NCBI GenBank assembly: GCA_002482645.1
Contig: DLGJ01000005.1
Location: 861,098-925,097, forward strand
Length of the DNA: 64,000 nucleotides
Direction of reading: 5' to 3'
From: Hyphomicrobiaceae bacterium UBA7697
GTDB taxonomy: Bacteria > Pseudomonadota > Alphaproteobacteria > Rhizobiales > Methyloligellaceae
Both the position numbers and the translations under genes were made by a program. Position 1 is the first letter of the stretch. Each line of letters begins with the position of its first letter. Shown in pieces: positions 36,684 to 46,277 of this stretch. The notes under the pieces are model-generated. The model searched no databases and was not told the origin of the DNA. It was given only the letters and a program-made list of their open reading frames with translations.

Positions 36684-36760
36684 GGAGCATCGCCTCCGGG
36701 CGGGTCATGATTTGCGGTGTCATTCGGTGCGGGGAATTCAGCTTTCTCGGAGCCATGAGG

Positions 36761-36786
36761 CGACATTAAGTCACGACATTAAGTCA
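36761..36786. repeat. Perfect 13-bp tandem duplication
   Basis: The unit CGACATTAAGTCA is present twice (36761-36773, 36774-36786) in the divergent spacer between the exported hydrolase and patatin genes. Confidence 0.88.
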
Positions 36787-36965
36787 AATGCCGCCGCCAT
36801 CCGCATTTGGGCCGCGTGCAAAGGGCGTTCTCGAGGTGGGGTGCGACAAACGCGTCCGGCCGTTTGCCATGCACAATACACCCATTGTAGTTATCGTGGC
36901 ATCGATCGCTCGGGCCGGTCACCATCGCTTCCCGCCCGGCAATCTGTGCAAATCGGACGTCAGTC

Positions 36966-37985
36966 ATGAAAAGTGATCCTATTCTGGTCGATCTGGCGCT
37001 TCAGGGCGGTGGAGCCCATGGGGCGTTCACATGGGGCGTGCTCGATCGCCTGCTCGACGAGCCGCGGTTGAAGATCGAAGGGATTTCCGGCACGTCGGCG
37101 GGCGCCATGAACGCGGCCGTGCTCGTTGATGGGTATACGGAGCGCGGCAAGGAAGGAGCAAAGTCCAGGCTCGAAGAATTCTGGCATGCCGTCTCCGACG
37201 CGGCCACATTCAGTCCCTTCCGGCGTAGCCCTCTCGACGTGCTCGCCGGACGGTGGACACTCGACAATTCGCCGATGTTCATCACGCTCGACCTGATGGC
37301 GCGCGTCTTCTCTCCCTACGATCTCAACCCGCGCGGCGCGAACCCGCTGTCCGACATTCTGTCGGCGTGTATCGATTTCGAGCGGTTGGCGAATGCGCCG
37401 ATCAAGCTGTTCGTCACCGCGACGAACGTGCGGACGGGACGCGGGCGCGTATTTCGCAATGGCGAGCTCACGCCCGACGTGCTGCTTGCATCCGCCTGTC
37501 TGCCGGCGATGTTCCAGGCCGTCGAGATCGATGGGGAGGCCTATTGGGACGGCGGATTCTCCGGCAATCCGACCATCACGCCGCTCGTTCAAGAATGCGA
37601 CTCCACGGATACGATCCTCGTACAGGTCAATCCCGTCGAGCGCCTGGGAACACCGCGCTCGGCGCGGGAGATCGTCAATCGCGTGAACGAGGTGTCGTTC
37701 AACGCCACGCTTCAGAAAGAGCTCAGGATGATCGCGCTGCTCCGCAAGGTGACGGACCCTGGCAATGCGGAAGGTGCCCGTTGGGCCAATATGCGCATGC
37801 ACCGCATTGCATCGGACCTGATGTCAGAGCTTGGCTATTCCTCGAAGCTCAATGCGGAATGGGAATTCCTCACCATGCTCCGCGACGAAGGACGCCGGGC
37901 CGCCGAATCCTTCCTCGACGCGCATATCGCCGATCTCGGCGTGCGCTCCACGCTCGATCTCGACCATTTCATAGGGCCGGTCTGA
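36966..37985 (+). CDS. Patatin-like phospholipase
   Basis: The 339-residue protein has the patatin catalytic dyad: oxyanion loop LQGGGAHGAFTWGVLD, nucleophile GTSAG (Ser about 48) and Asp in DGGFSGNP. It is a cytoplasmic lipid acyl hydrolase. Its stop overlaps the start of a GntP permease by one base. Patatin, GntP permease and 3-hydroxybutyrate dehydrogenase genes are often grouped, so a link to polyhydroxybutyrate turnover is plausible. No dehydrogenase is encoded next to them here. Confidence 0.9.
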   Translation: MKSDPILVDLALQGGGAHGAFTWGVLDRLLDEPRLKIEGISGTSAGAMNAAVLVDGYTERGKEGAKSRLEEFWHAVSDAATFSPFRRSPLDVLAGRWTLDNSPMFITLDLMARVFSPYDLNPRGANPLSDILSACIDFERLANAPIKLFVTATNVRTGRGRVFRNGELTPDVLLASACLPAMFQAVEIDGEAYWDGGFSGNPTITPLVQECDSTDTILVQVNPVERLGTPRSAREIVNRVNEVSFNATLQKELRMIALLRKVTDPGNAEGARWANMRMHRIASDLMSELGYSSKLNAEWEFLTMLRDEGRRAAESFLDAHIADLGVRSTLDLDHFIGPV

Positions 37986-39436
37986 TGATTTTTGGACTGC
38001 TCGGCATTCTTGCCGCGCTCGGCCTTCTTATGTGGCTGTCGTTTCGCGGTTGGAGCATCTTGTTGCTCGCCCCGGCCGCGGCTCTTCTGGCCGCCTTCGC
38101 CTCGGGCGAACCGGTCCTGGCCCATTTGACGCAGGTCTACATGACGGGAGGGGCGGGCTTCCTCGCGCAGTTCTTCCCTCTCTTCTTGCTGGGCGCGCTG
38201 TTCGGCAAGTTGATGGAGGATACCGGTTCGGTCGAAGTGATTGCCCGCTTCATGACCGAAAAGCTCGGCACGGGCCGCACCGTCCTGGCCGTCGTTCTCG
38301 GCGGGGCCGTCGTCACCTATGGCGGCGTCAGCCTGTTCGTCGCCATCTTCGTCTTGGTGCCCATGGCTCAAGGCCTGTTCCGCACCGCGAATATTCCCGT
38401 CCGGCTGATGCCCGCGGCGATCGCGCTCGGCACCATGACCTTCACGATGTCGGCCCTGCCTGGCACGCCCGCGCTGCAGAACGCGATTCCGATGCCGTTC
38501 TTCGGAACGACGCCGTTTGCGGCACCCGGTCTCGGCATCATCGCGGCGGCGATCATGCTCGCTTTCGGCCTCTGGTGGCTCGGACGTGCCGAGAAGGCCG
38601 CGCGCCGTGCCGGAGACGGCTACCAGGCGGCCGACCGAGACATCGGTGCGGACGATCCGAACCTGCGCGAGCGGGCGACGATTGCCAGCGAATTCGATCC
38701 GGCCGAACTGCCGCACGGGCAGCATTCGCGGACATCGCCCAGCTTCGCCATAGCGCTGTTGCCGCTCGTCGTCGTGATCGCTGTCAACCTCTTGATGAGC
38801 GTTGTCGTGCTGCCGCTGCTCGACACGAGTTTTCTCGCCGAGGAAAAATGGGGGGCGACGTCGCTCTCCGCGGTCGGCGGCGTCTGGGCGGTCGTGGTCG
38901 CGCTGTTCGTGGCGATCGTGACGTTGATCGCCTTCAACAAGGACCGGCTTCCGTCTTTGCGCCAGAGCATGGACGCCGGCGCCAACGCTTCCGTGCTGCC
39001 GGCCTTCAGCGTGGCGAGCCTCGTCGGCTTCGGTGCCGTGATCGCCGCGCTTCCTGCTTTTGCACTGGTGCGCGATTTGGTGTTGTCGATCGGCGGCGGG
39101 CCGCTCGTATCGCTCGCGGTCGCCACGAACGTCCTGGCAGCGCTGACGGGTTCGGCCTCCGGCGGCATGACCATCGCGCTCGATGCGCTCGGTGAAACCT
39201 ATATGCGCCTTGCCGGTGAGTACGGGATCGATCCGGCCCTACTGCATCGCGTCGCCGTCATGAGTGCCGGCACGCTGGACAGCCTTCCCCATAACGGCGC
39301 GGTCGTGACCCTGCTTGCGGTCTGTGGAGTGACCCACAAGCAGAGCTATTTGGACATCTTCATGGTCGCCATCGTAGGTGCGGTGGTCGCACTCGCGGCG
39401 GTCATCGGGCTTGGGACGGTATTCGGCTCTTTTTGA
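37985..39436 (+). CDS. GntP family permease (possibly 3-hydroxybutyrate)
   Basis: The 483-residue protein has about 12 to 14 helices and family motifs of the gluconate:H+ symporter group (TYGGVSLFVAIFVLVPMAQGLF, LPGTPALQNAIPMPFFGT, TGSASGGMTIALDALG, LDSLPHNGAVVTLL). Members move gluconate or D-3-hydroxybutyrate. The patatin partner and the SLPHNGAV segment shared with hydroxybutyrate permeases favour hydroxybutyrate, as inference. The ATG at 37985 overlaps the patatin stop, so the two are translationally coupled. Confidence 0.87.
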   Translation: MIFGLLGILAALGLLMWLSFRGWSILLLAPAAALLAAFASGEPVLAHLTQVYMTGGAGFLAQFFPLFLLGALFGKLMEDTGSVEVIARFMTEKLGTGRTVLAVVLGGAVVTYGGVSLFVAIFVLVPMAQGLFRTANIPVRLMPAAIALGTMTFTMSALPGTPALQNAIPMPFFGTTPFAAPGLGIIAAAIMLAFGLWWLGRAEKAARRAGDGYQAADRDIGADDPNLRERATIASEFDPAELPHGQHSRTSPSFAIALLPLVVVIAVNLLMSVVVLPLLDTSFLAEEKWGATSLSAVGGVWAVVVALFVAIVTLIAFNKDRLPSLRQSMDAGANASVLPAFSVASLVGFGAVIAALPAFALVRDLVLSIGGGPLVSLAVATNVLAALTGSASGGMTIALDALGETYMRLAGEYGIDPALLHRVAVMSAGTLDSLPHNGAVVTLLAVCGVTHKQSYLDIFMVAIVGAVVALAAVIGLGTVFGSF

Positions 39437-39611
39437 GGCTTTGCTGATGAAATCCATGCACACACGAAAGATCGACGGGATCATGAAAACAGCCTGCCGC
39501 GACCGGCGGGCGTTGATCGGCGCCGCCGGACACGCAGCCTCTAGCGCGCTATTTGGTACTCGGCTACTCTCCCGTTCGCAGGGGACCCTCCAGAGCTTCG
39601 TGGCATCTAAA

Positions 39612-40694
39612 ATGACAGTAAGACGATTTTTCTCCGGGCTTGCGATCGCGCTGACGCTCGTATTGATCGGTTGCGATTCGCAGGAGGAGGTGGCCGAGAC
39701 CCCGCCGCGGCCGGTGCGCGCCATCACGGTCGATGAAAGCCGGGCCGGTCAGGTGGTGGAACTGGCCGGGACGGTCGAGAGCCAAATCGAGGTCGATCTC
39801 GCCTTCCGCATAAGCGGCCGTATGACGGAACGGCTGGTGGCGGTCGGAGACACCGTAGAGGCCGGACAGGTCGTCGCCCGCCTCGACCCCTCAGACGAAG
39901 AGAATGGCGTCCGCGCCGCGGAAGCCAGTCTTGCTTCGGCGGAAGCGGTGCTATCGGAAGCACGCATCGATTACGACCGTCAGCGGCATCTGTATGAGAG
40001 GAAAGTCGTCGCCCGCGTCGCATTGGAGCGCGCCGAGCAGGTTCGGAAGACCGCCGAGGCCGCGGTCGATACCGCGTCCGCGCAGCTCGGCATTGCCAAG
40101 CGCCGGCTTGACGACACCGAACTTCTTGCGGATGCGCCGGGTGTCGTCGTCGCCGTTGGACCGGACGCCGGCGAGGTCGTGCAGCCGGGTCAAATGATCG
40201 CCGAGATCGCTCGCGACGATGGCAAGGACGCGGTGTTCAATGTCGCCGCCGACCTCAAGGATCAGGGGGCGCCAGAGCCGGAAATCGTTGTGCGGCTTTC
40301 ACAAAGGCCCAGCGTCACGGCAAATGGCCGCGTGCGTGAGGTCTCGCCGCGCGCCGATACCCTGACCGGTACATTCCGGATTCGGGTGGGGCTGATCGAT
40401 CCGCCTCCGGCGATGCGCCTTGGCTCTACCGTCGTTGGCCGCGCCACGTTCGGGGATACCGCCGGTATCGAGTTGCCTGCGAGTGCCTTGACCGAATCGA
40501 AGGGCGAACCCGCGGTGTGGGTTGTCGATCCCGAAAAGAAGACGGTTTCGCTGCGGCAGATTGGCGTGGAGCGTTTTACGCCGTCCGCGGTGACCGTCGC
40601 CAACGGACTTGAGATCGGCGATATCGTGGTCACGGCCGGAGTGCAGGCCCTGCGTCCCGATCAGAAAGTCCGCTTGCTCGGCGGTGCGCCGTGA
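39612..40694 (+). CDS. RND efflux adaptor, lipoprotein
   Basis: The 360-residue adaptor has a lipoprotein signal with the lipobox LIGC (Cys about 21), the lipoyl-like segment (AFRISGRMTERLVAVGDTVEAGQVVARLD), a long hairpin (about 80-165) and barrel domains. The ATG at 39612 gives a proper signal; the frame is open from 39378. It overlaps the following RND gene by four bases (GTGA), so the two form one pump. Confidence 0.9.
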   Translation: MTVRRFFSGLAIALTLVLIGCDSQEEVAETPPRPVRAITVDESRAGQVVELAGTVESQIEVDLAFRISGRMTERLVAVGDTVEAGQVVARLDPSDEENGVRAAEASLASAEAVLSEARIDYDRQRHLYERKVVARVALERAEQVRKTAEAAVDTASAQLGIAKRRLDDTELLADAPGVVVAVGPDAGEVVQPGQMIAEIARDDGKDAVFNVAADLKDQGAPEPEIVVRLSQRPSVTANGRVREVSPRADTLTGTFRIRVGLIDPPPAMRLGSTVVGRATFGDTAGIELPASALTESKGEPAVWVVDPEKKTVSLRQIGVERFTPSAVTVANGLEIGDIVVTAGVQALRPDQKVRLLGGAP

Positions 40695-43600
40695 TCGGAC
40701 CCAATCTTTCGGAATGGGCCGTCAGGAGCCGGGCCCTCACGATCTATTTGATGTTGGTGGCCGTGATCGCCGGCGGCGCTGCCTTCTACAATCTCGGACG
40801 CGACGAAGATCCGAGCTTCACCATCAAGACCATGCTCGTCACCGCGCTGTGGCCGGGCTCCACGATGGACGAGACGCAGAGTCAACTGACGGACCGGCTC
40901 GAACGGACGCTACAGGAAGTCCCCGGTCTCGATAGCATACGTTCGATCACGCGGCCGGGTATTGTGACGGTCTATGTGGACCTCGAAGGCGCCTTCGCGC
41001 CGGAGCTCGTACCCGACTCTTGGTACGAAGTCCGGAAGAAGGTCGCCGATATTCGCCATACGCTGCCCCAAGGCGTTGTCGGGCCTTTCTTCAACGACGA
41101 TTTCGGCGACGTATTCGGCATCGTCTATGGCTTCACGGCGGACGGCTTCACCGAGCGCGAACTCCGCGACTATGTCGACCAGGTGCGCACGGCGCTCATT
41201 CGCGATGTCGATCTGATTGAGAAGGCCGAGTTCATCGGCGCCCAGGACGAGGAAATCGTTGTCGAGCTTCTGCCCGAGCGCGTGGCGGCCATGGGCCTCG
41301 ACTACGGAGCCGTCTTTGCGGCCATCGCCGCGCAGAACAGCGTCCGTCCATCCGGCACGATCAATAGCAGCAACGAGAATTTGACGCTGCGCGTCTCCGG
41401 CGCGTTCGAGAACGAGACGGATATTCTCGAAGTTCCGATCAACGCCAACGGAGAAATGATCCGCCTCGGCGATATCGCTCAGGTGAAGCGCGGCCTGGTC
41501 GATCCGCCATCGAATCTCTTCCATGTCGACGGCAAGCCGGCCATTGGGCTCGGCATTGCCATGCGCGAAGGCGGGGACGTGCTTGAGCTCGGCAAGGCGG
41601 TGAACGCCTCCGTGCAGCGTTCGATCGCGGATATCCCCATCGGTATCGATGTTAAGCTGGTATCGAACCAGCCCGACGTGGTGACGACCGCCATCGGCGA
41701 CTTCACGACATCGCTCTATCAGGCGGTTCTGATTATCTTGGCCGTGGGCTTCATCACGCTCGGCGTACGAGCTGGCTCCGTCGTTGCCGTGGCCATCCCG
41801 ATTACGCTCGCGACGGTGTTTCTTATCATGCAGGTGCTCGGCATCGACCTGCACCGCGTTTCGCTGGGCGCTCTGATTATCTCGCTCGCGCTTCTCGTCG
41901 ACGACGCCATGACGACTGTCGACGCCACGCTCCGGCGTCTCGCCGTCGGCGACCCGATGGAGAAGGCGACAGTTTTCGCCTATACGAAGCTTGCCGCCCC
42001 GATGCTCACCGGAACGCTCATCACCATCGCCGGCTTTGTTCCGATCGGTTTTGCCGAGAGCCAGGCCGGGGAGTACACGATCTCGCTGTTCCAAGTGGTC
42101 GCGATCGCGCTTCTCACCTCGTGGCTCGTCGCCGTGGTGTTCACGCCGATCATCGCCTCGTTCCTCCTGAAGCCGCCGAAGTCAGATGAAGAAGAGAAGC
42201 CCGGCTTTATCGAGCGGGGCTATTCGAGAGTTCTCCAACTGGCCTTGAAGCTGCGCTGGCTCACCATCGCCGTGATCGCCGTTCTCTTCGTTTTGTCGTT
42301 GTTCGGCTTCGCGCAGGTGAACCGGCAGTTCTTCCCGCCGTCGGACCGGAACGAGCTGATCGTCGACTTCCAGCTAACGCGGTCGAGCTCGATCTTCGCG
42401 AGCGAAAACGCCGTGCAGAAGATCGAGAGTTGGCTCTCGAAGAACGACAAGGTCGCGTCTTGGAGTTCCTATATCGGCCGCAACGTCATTCGCTTCTATC
42501 TGCCGCTCGCGATCCTTCCGCCGAGCAATCATCATTCTCAGATCGTTGTCATGGCAACGGATCTCGATGCGCGACTCGCGCTCGAGGACGAACTGCGCGA
42601 CTACCTGACCGAGGACTTTCCCGAGGCGATCAGCCGGGTGAGCCCTCTCGAGATGGGGCCGCCGATCGGATGGCCGCTGCAATGGCGTTTGAGCGGGCCC
42701 GATCTTCAGGTCCTGCAGACCAACGCCCTCAAGTTGGCGGAGATCATCGCCAGCCATCCGGGCGCCGATCGCGTTCATTTCGATTGGATCGAACCTGCCC
42801 GCCAACTTCGCATCGCCGTCGACCAAAATCAGGCGCGGCGCCTCGGCCTGACGAGCCAAGCCCTTGCCGCGATCCTGCAGACCGCCGTGTCCGGCGCGCC
42901 GATCACGCAGCTGCGCGACGACATTTATCTCGTCAACATCGTCGCGCGGGCCGATTCCCGCGACCGGGTCTCGCTCGACCGGCTGGCGACGCTCCAGGTG
43001 CCCGTGCCCGGCGGGAGAACCGTGGCGCTCAGCAGCTTCGCCAATTTCCACTTTGAGCAGGAACAGCCGCTCGTCTGGCGGCGCGACCGTGCGCCGACAT
43101 TGACCGTGCTCGCCGACGTCAGGGAGGGCACGACACCGGAAGCGGTCGTTGCCGCGATCGAGAAGGACATCGAGACGTTCGGCGCCGGACTTCCTCCGGG
43201 CTACGCCATCGAGCTGGGCGGCACGGCCGAAACAAGCGCCGAGAGCCAAGAGGCCGTCTTCGCGATGGTGCCGCTCATGGCATTCCTCATGATCACGCTG
43301 CTGATGCTCCAATTGCAGAGCTTCATCAAGACAGGATTGGTCTTGATCCTCTTGCCGTTGGGATTGATCGGCGTCGTCGGCGCGCTGCTCTTGTTTGGGC
43401 GCCCTCTGGGCTTCGTCGCCATTCTCGGGATTTTGGCGTTGCTCGGGATGATCGCGAAGAACGCGGTCATTCTCATCGTCCAAATTGGCGATGAACAGTC
43501 GGGGGGCTTGGGGGTGAGAGAGGCCGTCGTCAAGGCCGCCACTGGCCGGCTGCGGCCAATCATGCTGGCGGTTCTGTCCACCGTGCTCGGCCTCATACCG

Positions 43601-43774
43601 ATCGCGCCGACACTGTTCTGGGGGCCAATGGCGTTCGCGATCATGGGCGGCCTGCTCGTCGCGACGATTCTGACGCTGGTGCTCCTGCCGGTGCTCTACG
43701 TTCTCATCTACGGGCGAAAGGAGCAGCCGGACCGTCAAGATGCGCAAGACGCGCAGCCCGCCGGGGCGGCCTAA
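40691..43774 (+). CDS. RND efflux permease
   Basis: The 1027-residue protein has the full RND layout: an N-terminal helix, two periplasmic loops, and helix 4 with the Asp pair in IISLALLVDDAMTTVDATLRRL. The opening (SEWAVRSRALTIYLMLVAVIAGGAAFYNLGRDEDP) differs from the AcrB-type pump at 16312 and fits the less-studied group whose adaptors are lipoproteins. The GTG start overlaps the adaptor stop. It is followed 68 bases later by the antiporter operon, but there is no sign of shared function. Confidence 0.92.
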   Translation: MIGPNLSEWAVRSRALTIYLMLVAVIAGGAAFYNLGRDEDPSFTIKTMLVTALWPGSTMDETQSQLTDRLERTLQEVPGLDSIRSITRPGIVTVYVDLEGAFAPELVPDSWYEVRKKVADIRHTLPQGVVGPFFNDDFGDVFGIVYGFTADGFTERELRDYVDQVRTALIRDVDLIEKAEFIGAQDEEIVVELLPERVAAMGLDYGAVFAAIAAQNSVRPSGTINSSNENLTLRVSGAFENETDILEVPINANGEMIRLGDIAQVKRGLVDPPSNLFHVDGKPAIGLGIAMREGGDVLELGKAVNASVQRSIADIPIGIDVKLVSNQPDVVTTAIGDFTTSLYQAVLIILAVGFITLGVRAGSVVAVAIPITLATVFLIMQVLGIDLHRVSLGALIISLALLVDDAMTTVDATLRRLAVGDPMEKATVFAYTKLAAPMLTGTLITIAGFVPIGFAESQAGEYTISLFQVVAIALLTSWLVAVVFTPIIASFLLKPPKSDEEEKPGFIERGYSRVLQLALKLRWLTIAVIAVLFVLSLFGFAQVNRQFFPPSDRNELIVDFQLTRSSSIFASENAVQKIESWLSKNDKVASWSSYIGRNVIRFYLPLAILPPSNHHSQIVVMATDLDARLALEDELRDYLTEDFPEAISRVSPLEMGPPIGWPLQWRLSGPDLQVLQTNALKLAEIIASHPGADRVHFDWIEPARQLRIAVDQNQARRLGLTSQALAAILQTAVSGAPITQLRDDIYLVNIVARADSRDRVSLDRLATLQVPVPGGRTVALSSFANFHFEQEQPLVWRRDRAPTLTVLADVREGTTPEAVVAAIEKDIETFGAGLPPGYAIELGGTAETSAESQEAVFAMVPLMAFLMITLLMLQLQSFIKTGLVLILLPLGLIGVVGALLLFGRPLGFVAILGILALLGMIAKNAVILIVQIGDEQSGGLGVREAVVKAATGRLRPIMLAVLSTVLGLIPIAPTLFWGPMAFAIMGGLLVATILTLVLLPVLYVLIYGRKEQPDRQDAQDAQPAGAA

Positions 43775-43842
43775 ATTGATCGCCCTTCGCCCATACACTA
43801 CGATGCCGATGCCGATGCCGTGGATTTAGGGAGCCCGTTTCG

Positions 43843-44367
43843 ATGAGCTCGCGCGACGTGAACGCGACCCCGTTTGCGCTTCGGGGCTTCGTGTGGCTTT
43901 GGCTCTTGCTGGTCGCCATCTGGCTGGCCGTCAGCTCGACATTCGCCGTCGAGTCCGTTCTCGCTGGCGCGCTCATCTCCGCGGCCTTGGCTGCGTTCTT
44001 CGCGCGGCGTTTCGATATTTGGGGAGGCATTCGCGTGTCGCCCGGGCGGGTCTATCACTTTCTTCTCTATACCGGCGCGTTCCTGCGCGAGCTCGTTCAC
44101 GCCAACATCGCCATGATGCGCTACGTCTATGCGCCCCGCATCCAGATCGAACCCGGCATCGTGACCGTGAAGACGCGCTTGAAATCGCCGATCGGCCGGC
44201 TGGCTCTTGCGAACTCCATCAGCCTGACGCCCGGTTCTCTGGTCCTCGACCTGGAGGGCGACGAGATGCTTGTGCATTGCCTCGACCTGCGTGGCGCCGA
44301 TCCCAGCGAGGTCGCACGCGGCATGACGCGGGGAATCGAAGCGCCGTTGGAGAAGACCTTTGGCTGA
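43843..44367 (+). CDS. mrpE: Mrp antiporter subunit E
   Basis: The 174-residue protein matches MnhE/MrpE (MbhA), with three N-terminal helices (FVWLWLLLVAIWLAVSSTF, AGALISAALAAFFARRF), the family RVYHFLLYTGAFLRELVHANIAMMRYV segment and a cytoplasmic tail (LANSISLTPGSLVLDLEGDEMLVHCLDL). It is an accessory membrane subunit of multisubunit cation/proton antiporters. GGGAG lies nine bases before the ATG. It is the first gene of a seven-gene operon with overlapping ends. A (CGATGC)x3 run sits just upstream at 43801-43818. Confidence 0.92.
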   Translation: MSSRDVNATPFALRGFVWLWLLLVAIWLAVSSTFAVESVLAGALISAALAAFFARRFDIWGGIRVSPGRVYHFLLYTGAFLRELVHANIAMMRYVYAPRIQIEPGIVTVKTRLKSPIGRLALANSISLTPGSLVLDLEGDEMLVHCLDLRGADPSEVARGMTRGIEAPLEKTFG

Positions 44368-44620
44368 GACCATTCTCCTCGCCGCGGCGGCACTGATTTT
44401 TCTTGGCGTGGTTCTCGGCGTGCTGCGGCTGGTACTGGGGCCGACAGCGGTCGATCGCGTCGCGGCGATCGACATGCTGACGATCACCTCCATCTCGCTG
44501 ATCGCGCTTTATGCGCTCGTGGCAGGCCGCTTCATCTATCTCGACGTCGCGCTGGTCTATGGCGTGTTGAGCTTTCTCGCGGTTCTTGCCGTGGCGCGCT
44601 ATCTCGAGCGGGGGCCTTGA
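44360..44620 (+). CDS. mrpF: Mrp antiporter subunit F
   Basis: The 86-residue, three-helix protein matches MnhF/MrpF (MbhB), with VLRLVLGPTAVDRVAAIDMLTITSISLIALYAL and a closing VLAVARYLERG. It starts with TTG inside the end of mrpE (8-base overlap), which indicates translational coupling. It is a small structural subunit of the antiporter. Confidence 0.9.
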   Translation: MAETILLAAAALIFLGVVLGVLRLVLGPTAVDRVAAIDMLTITSISLIALYALVAGRFIYLDVALVYGVLSFLAVLAVARYLERGP

Positions 44621-44626
44621 GCCGCG

Positions 44627-44875
44627 ATGCTGGAACTCTTGGTCTTCCTGCTATGCGGCGGCATTCTCGTCAGCGGATTTCTCGCCGTTTGGCTCGAAAG
44701 CGTCTTGGCGGCGGCAATCAGCGCCGGACTGGCAAGTCTGTTCGCCTCGGTCTGTTACCTGCTTCTCGGCGCCCCGGACGTGGCCATGACCGAAGCGTCC
44801 ATCGGTTCCGGCCTTTCGATCCTCATCTTTCTGTACGCGATACGCCGAACCAGGGACGGCAAGGACAATGACTGA
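44627..44875 (+). CDS. MbhD-like antiporter subunit (MrpA C-terminal part as a separate gene)
   Basis: The 82-residue, three-helix protein has the MbhD/DUF4040 sequence (LCGGILVSGFLAVWLESVLAAAISAGLASLFASVCYLLLGAPDVAMTEASIGSGL). In most bacterial Mrp operons this is part of the C-terminal extension of MrpA. Here it is free-standing, as in archaeal Mbh/Mbs complexes. The conserved Glu in MTEASIG is thought to line the ion path. It overlaps mrpG by eight bases. Confidence 0.88.
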   Translation: MLELLVFLLCGGILVSGFLAVWLESVLAAAISAGLASLFASVCYLLLGAPDVAMTEASIGSGLSILIFLYAIRRTRDGKDND

Positions 44876-45200
44876 GCTCATCGGCAGCATCGTCATTCTC
44901 ATCGGAGCGGTTTTCCTCTTTTCGGCGGGCCTTGGGATGTTCCGGATGCCGGATGCCTTCACGCGCATTCAGGCCGGAACCAAGGCCACGACCCTCGGCA
45001 ACACCTTGGTGCTCATCGGCATCGCGCTTTATTTCCCAAGCTGGAGCCTGAAGCTGCTGATCATCGCCTATTTCGTGTTCATGACGAATCCGATCTCTTC
45101 GCACGCACTGGCGCGTGCGGCCTACGGACTTCAGGGACGGTGCGGCGGCGGAGTACGTCTCGAAACCGCCGGTACGCCGGACGAACGGAGCGGCCCGTAA
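44868..45200 (+). CDS. mrpG: Mrp antiporter subunit G
   Basis: The 110-residue protein matches MnhG/MrpG (MbhC): IVILIGAVFLFSAGLGMFRMPDAFTRIQAGTKATTLG and the third helix FVFMTNPISSHALARAAY. The C-terminal 20 residues are hydrophilic. It starts within the MbhD-like gene and its stop overlaps the start of mrpB (TAATG). Its position between MbhD and MbhE-B differs slightly from the archaeal A-B-C-D-E-F order. Confidence 0.9.
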   Translation: MTELIGSIVILIGAVFLFSAGLGMFRMPDAFTRIQAGTKATTLGNTLVLIGIALYFPSWSLKLLIIAYFVFMTNPISSHALARAAYGLQGRCGGGVRLETAGTPDERSGP

Positions 45201-45895
45201 TGCCGCGCGCTGCCGTCATCCCACTTCTCGTGGCCTTGGGCGTCGTCTTCGGATCCGTGGCGATCAATTACAGCGAACGCACCGTATTGCCGCCGCTCGC
45301 CGAAGCCTATGTCGAGATGGTGCCGCGCGAACTCGGCGCCCCGAACGTGATCACCGGCATTCTTCTAAACTACCGCGCCTTCGATACGCTTGGCGAGGTC
45401 GCCGTGTTGTTCATGGTCGCGGCCGGGGTCGGCCTGCTCCTTGGTGGCCGGGCAAAAACGGACGACCCGGACGAGACGCAGCGGACCGCCGCCGTTCCCC
45501 CGTCCGAAATCGTGCGCCATGGCGCCGATATTCTCGTGCCGCTCGTCGCCCTCTTCGCGGCCTATATCGTGGTGCATGGGCATCTCGGGCCTGGCGGCGG
45601 ATTTCAAGGCGGCGCGGTGGCCGCGTCCTGCATCCTGCTGCTGGTTCTTGCGAAGCCAGAATATCGCGTGAAGTTCGCGCAACTCAGTGTCATGGAATCG
45701 CTCGCCGGGCTGCTCATCGTTCTGTTGGGGGTCGCGGGCATCGTTTTCGCCGGCGGGTTCCTGGACAACAGGATCCTCCCGCTCGGCGAATTCGGCGCGC
45801 TGTTCAGCGCCGGAGCGATCCCTTTGCTGTCGGTTTTTCTAGGCGCCAAGGTCGGCTGCGAGCTCAGCGTCATCATCGGGCGCTTTCGAGCCTAG
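45200..45895 (+). CDS. mrpB: MbhE-MrpB antiporter subunit
   Basis: The 231-residue protein has two parts. Residues about 1-85 match MbhE (PRELGAPNVITGILLNYRAFDTLGEVAVLFMVAAGVGLLL). The rest matches MnhB/MrpB (VPLVALFAAYIVVHGHLGPGGGFQGGAVAASCILLLVL). MbhE sequence is elsewhere part of MrpA; here it is fused to MrpB. The ATG at 45200 overlaps the mrpG stop; an upstream GTG/ATG extension lies inside mrpG and is not used. Confidence 0.9.
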   Translation: MPRAAVIPLLVALGVVFGSVAINYSERTVLPPLAEAYVEMVPRELGAPNVITGILLNYRAFDTLGEVAVLFMVAAGVGLLLGGRAKTDDPDETQRTAAVPPSEIVRHGADILVPLVALFAAYIVVHGHLGPGGGFQGGAVAASCILLLVLAKPEYRVKFAQLSVMESLAGLLIVLLGVAGIVFAGGFLDNRILPLGEFGALFSAGAIPLLSVFLGAKVGCELSVIIGRFRA

Positions 45896-45917
45896 GCCCG
45901 CGGAGAGAGGACAGACC

Positions 45918-46277
45918 GTGATATCGCAGACGGTTCTCGTCACGGGGCTGCTCCTCATGCTGGTCGGCGTTTGGGGCATGCTGACGCAGCGCAACATCCT
46001 GCGCATCGTCATTGGCTTTGCCCTGATGGGGACTGGAAGTCATATCGTCATCGTGGCCGTCGGCTATGTCGCCGGCGGGACGGCGCCGATCGTCGACGGG
46101 CCCGTGACCGTTGCCAATGCAGCGGCACGCGCGGTGGACCCGGTCCCTTCGGCTCTGGCGGTGACCGCCATCGTCATCGGCTTGGCCGTGATCGCGGTCA
46201 TGCTCGCCTTCGCGATCCGCCTTTACGAAGCGAAGAAGACGCTGTCTATCGACGCCTTCGCGGACTCGAAATGGTAG
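45918..46277 (+). CDS. mrpC: Mrp antiporter subunit C (NuoK-like)
   Basis: The 119-residue, three-helix protein matches MnhC/MrpC (MbhG, NuoK family): LLMLVGVWGMLTQRNILRIVIGFALMGTGSHIVIVAVGYV and DPVPSALAVTAIVIGLAVIAVMLAFAIRLYE. It starts with GTG after AGAGAGG and overlaps the double antiporter gene by seven bases. Confidence 0.92.
   Translation: MISQTVLVTGLLLMLVGVWGMLTQRNILRIVIGFALMGTGSHIVIVAVGYVAGGTAPIVDGPVTVANAAARAVDPVPSALAVTAIVIGLAVIAVMLAFAIRLYEAKKTLSIDAFADSKW

Noticed and set aside
43801..43818. CGATGC x3 run before mrpE
   Set aside because: Short, low-complexity hexamer repeat; common in GC-rich genomes and not counted with the longer duplications.
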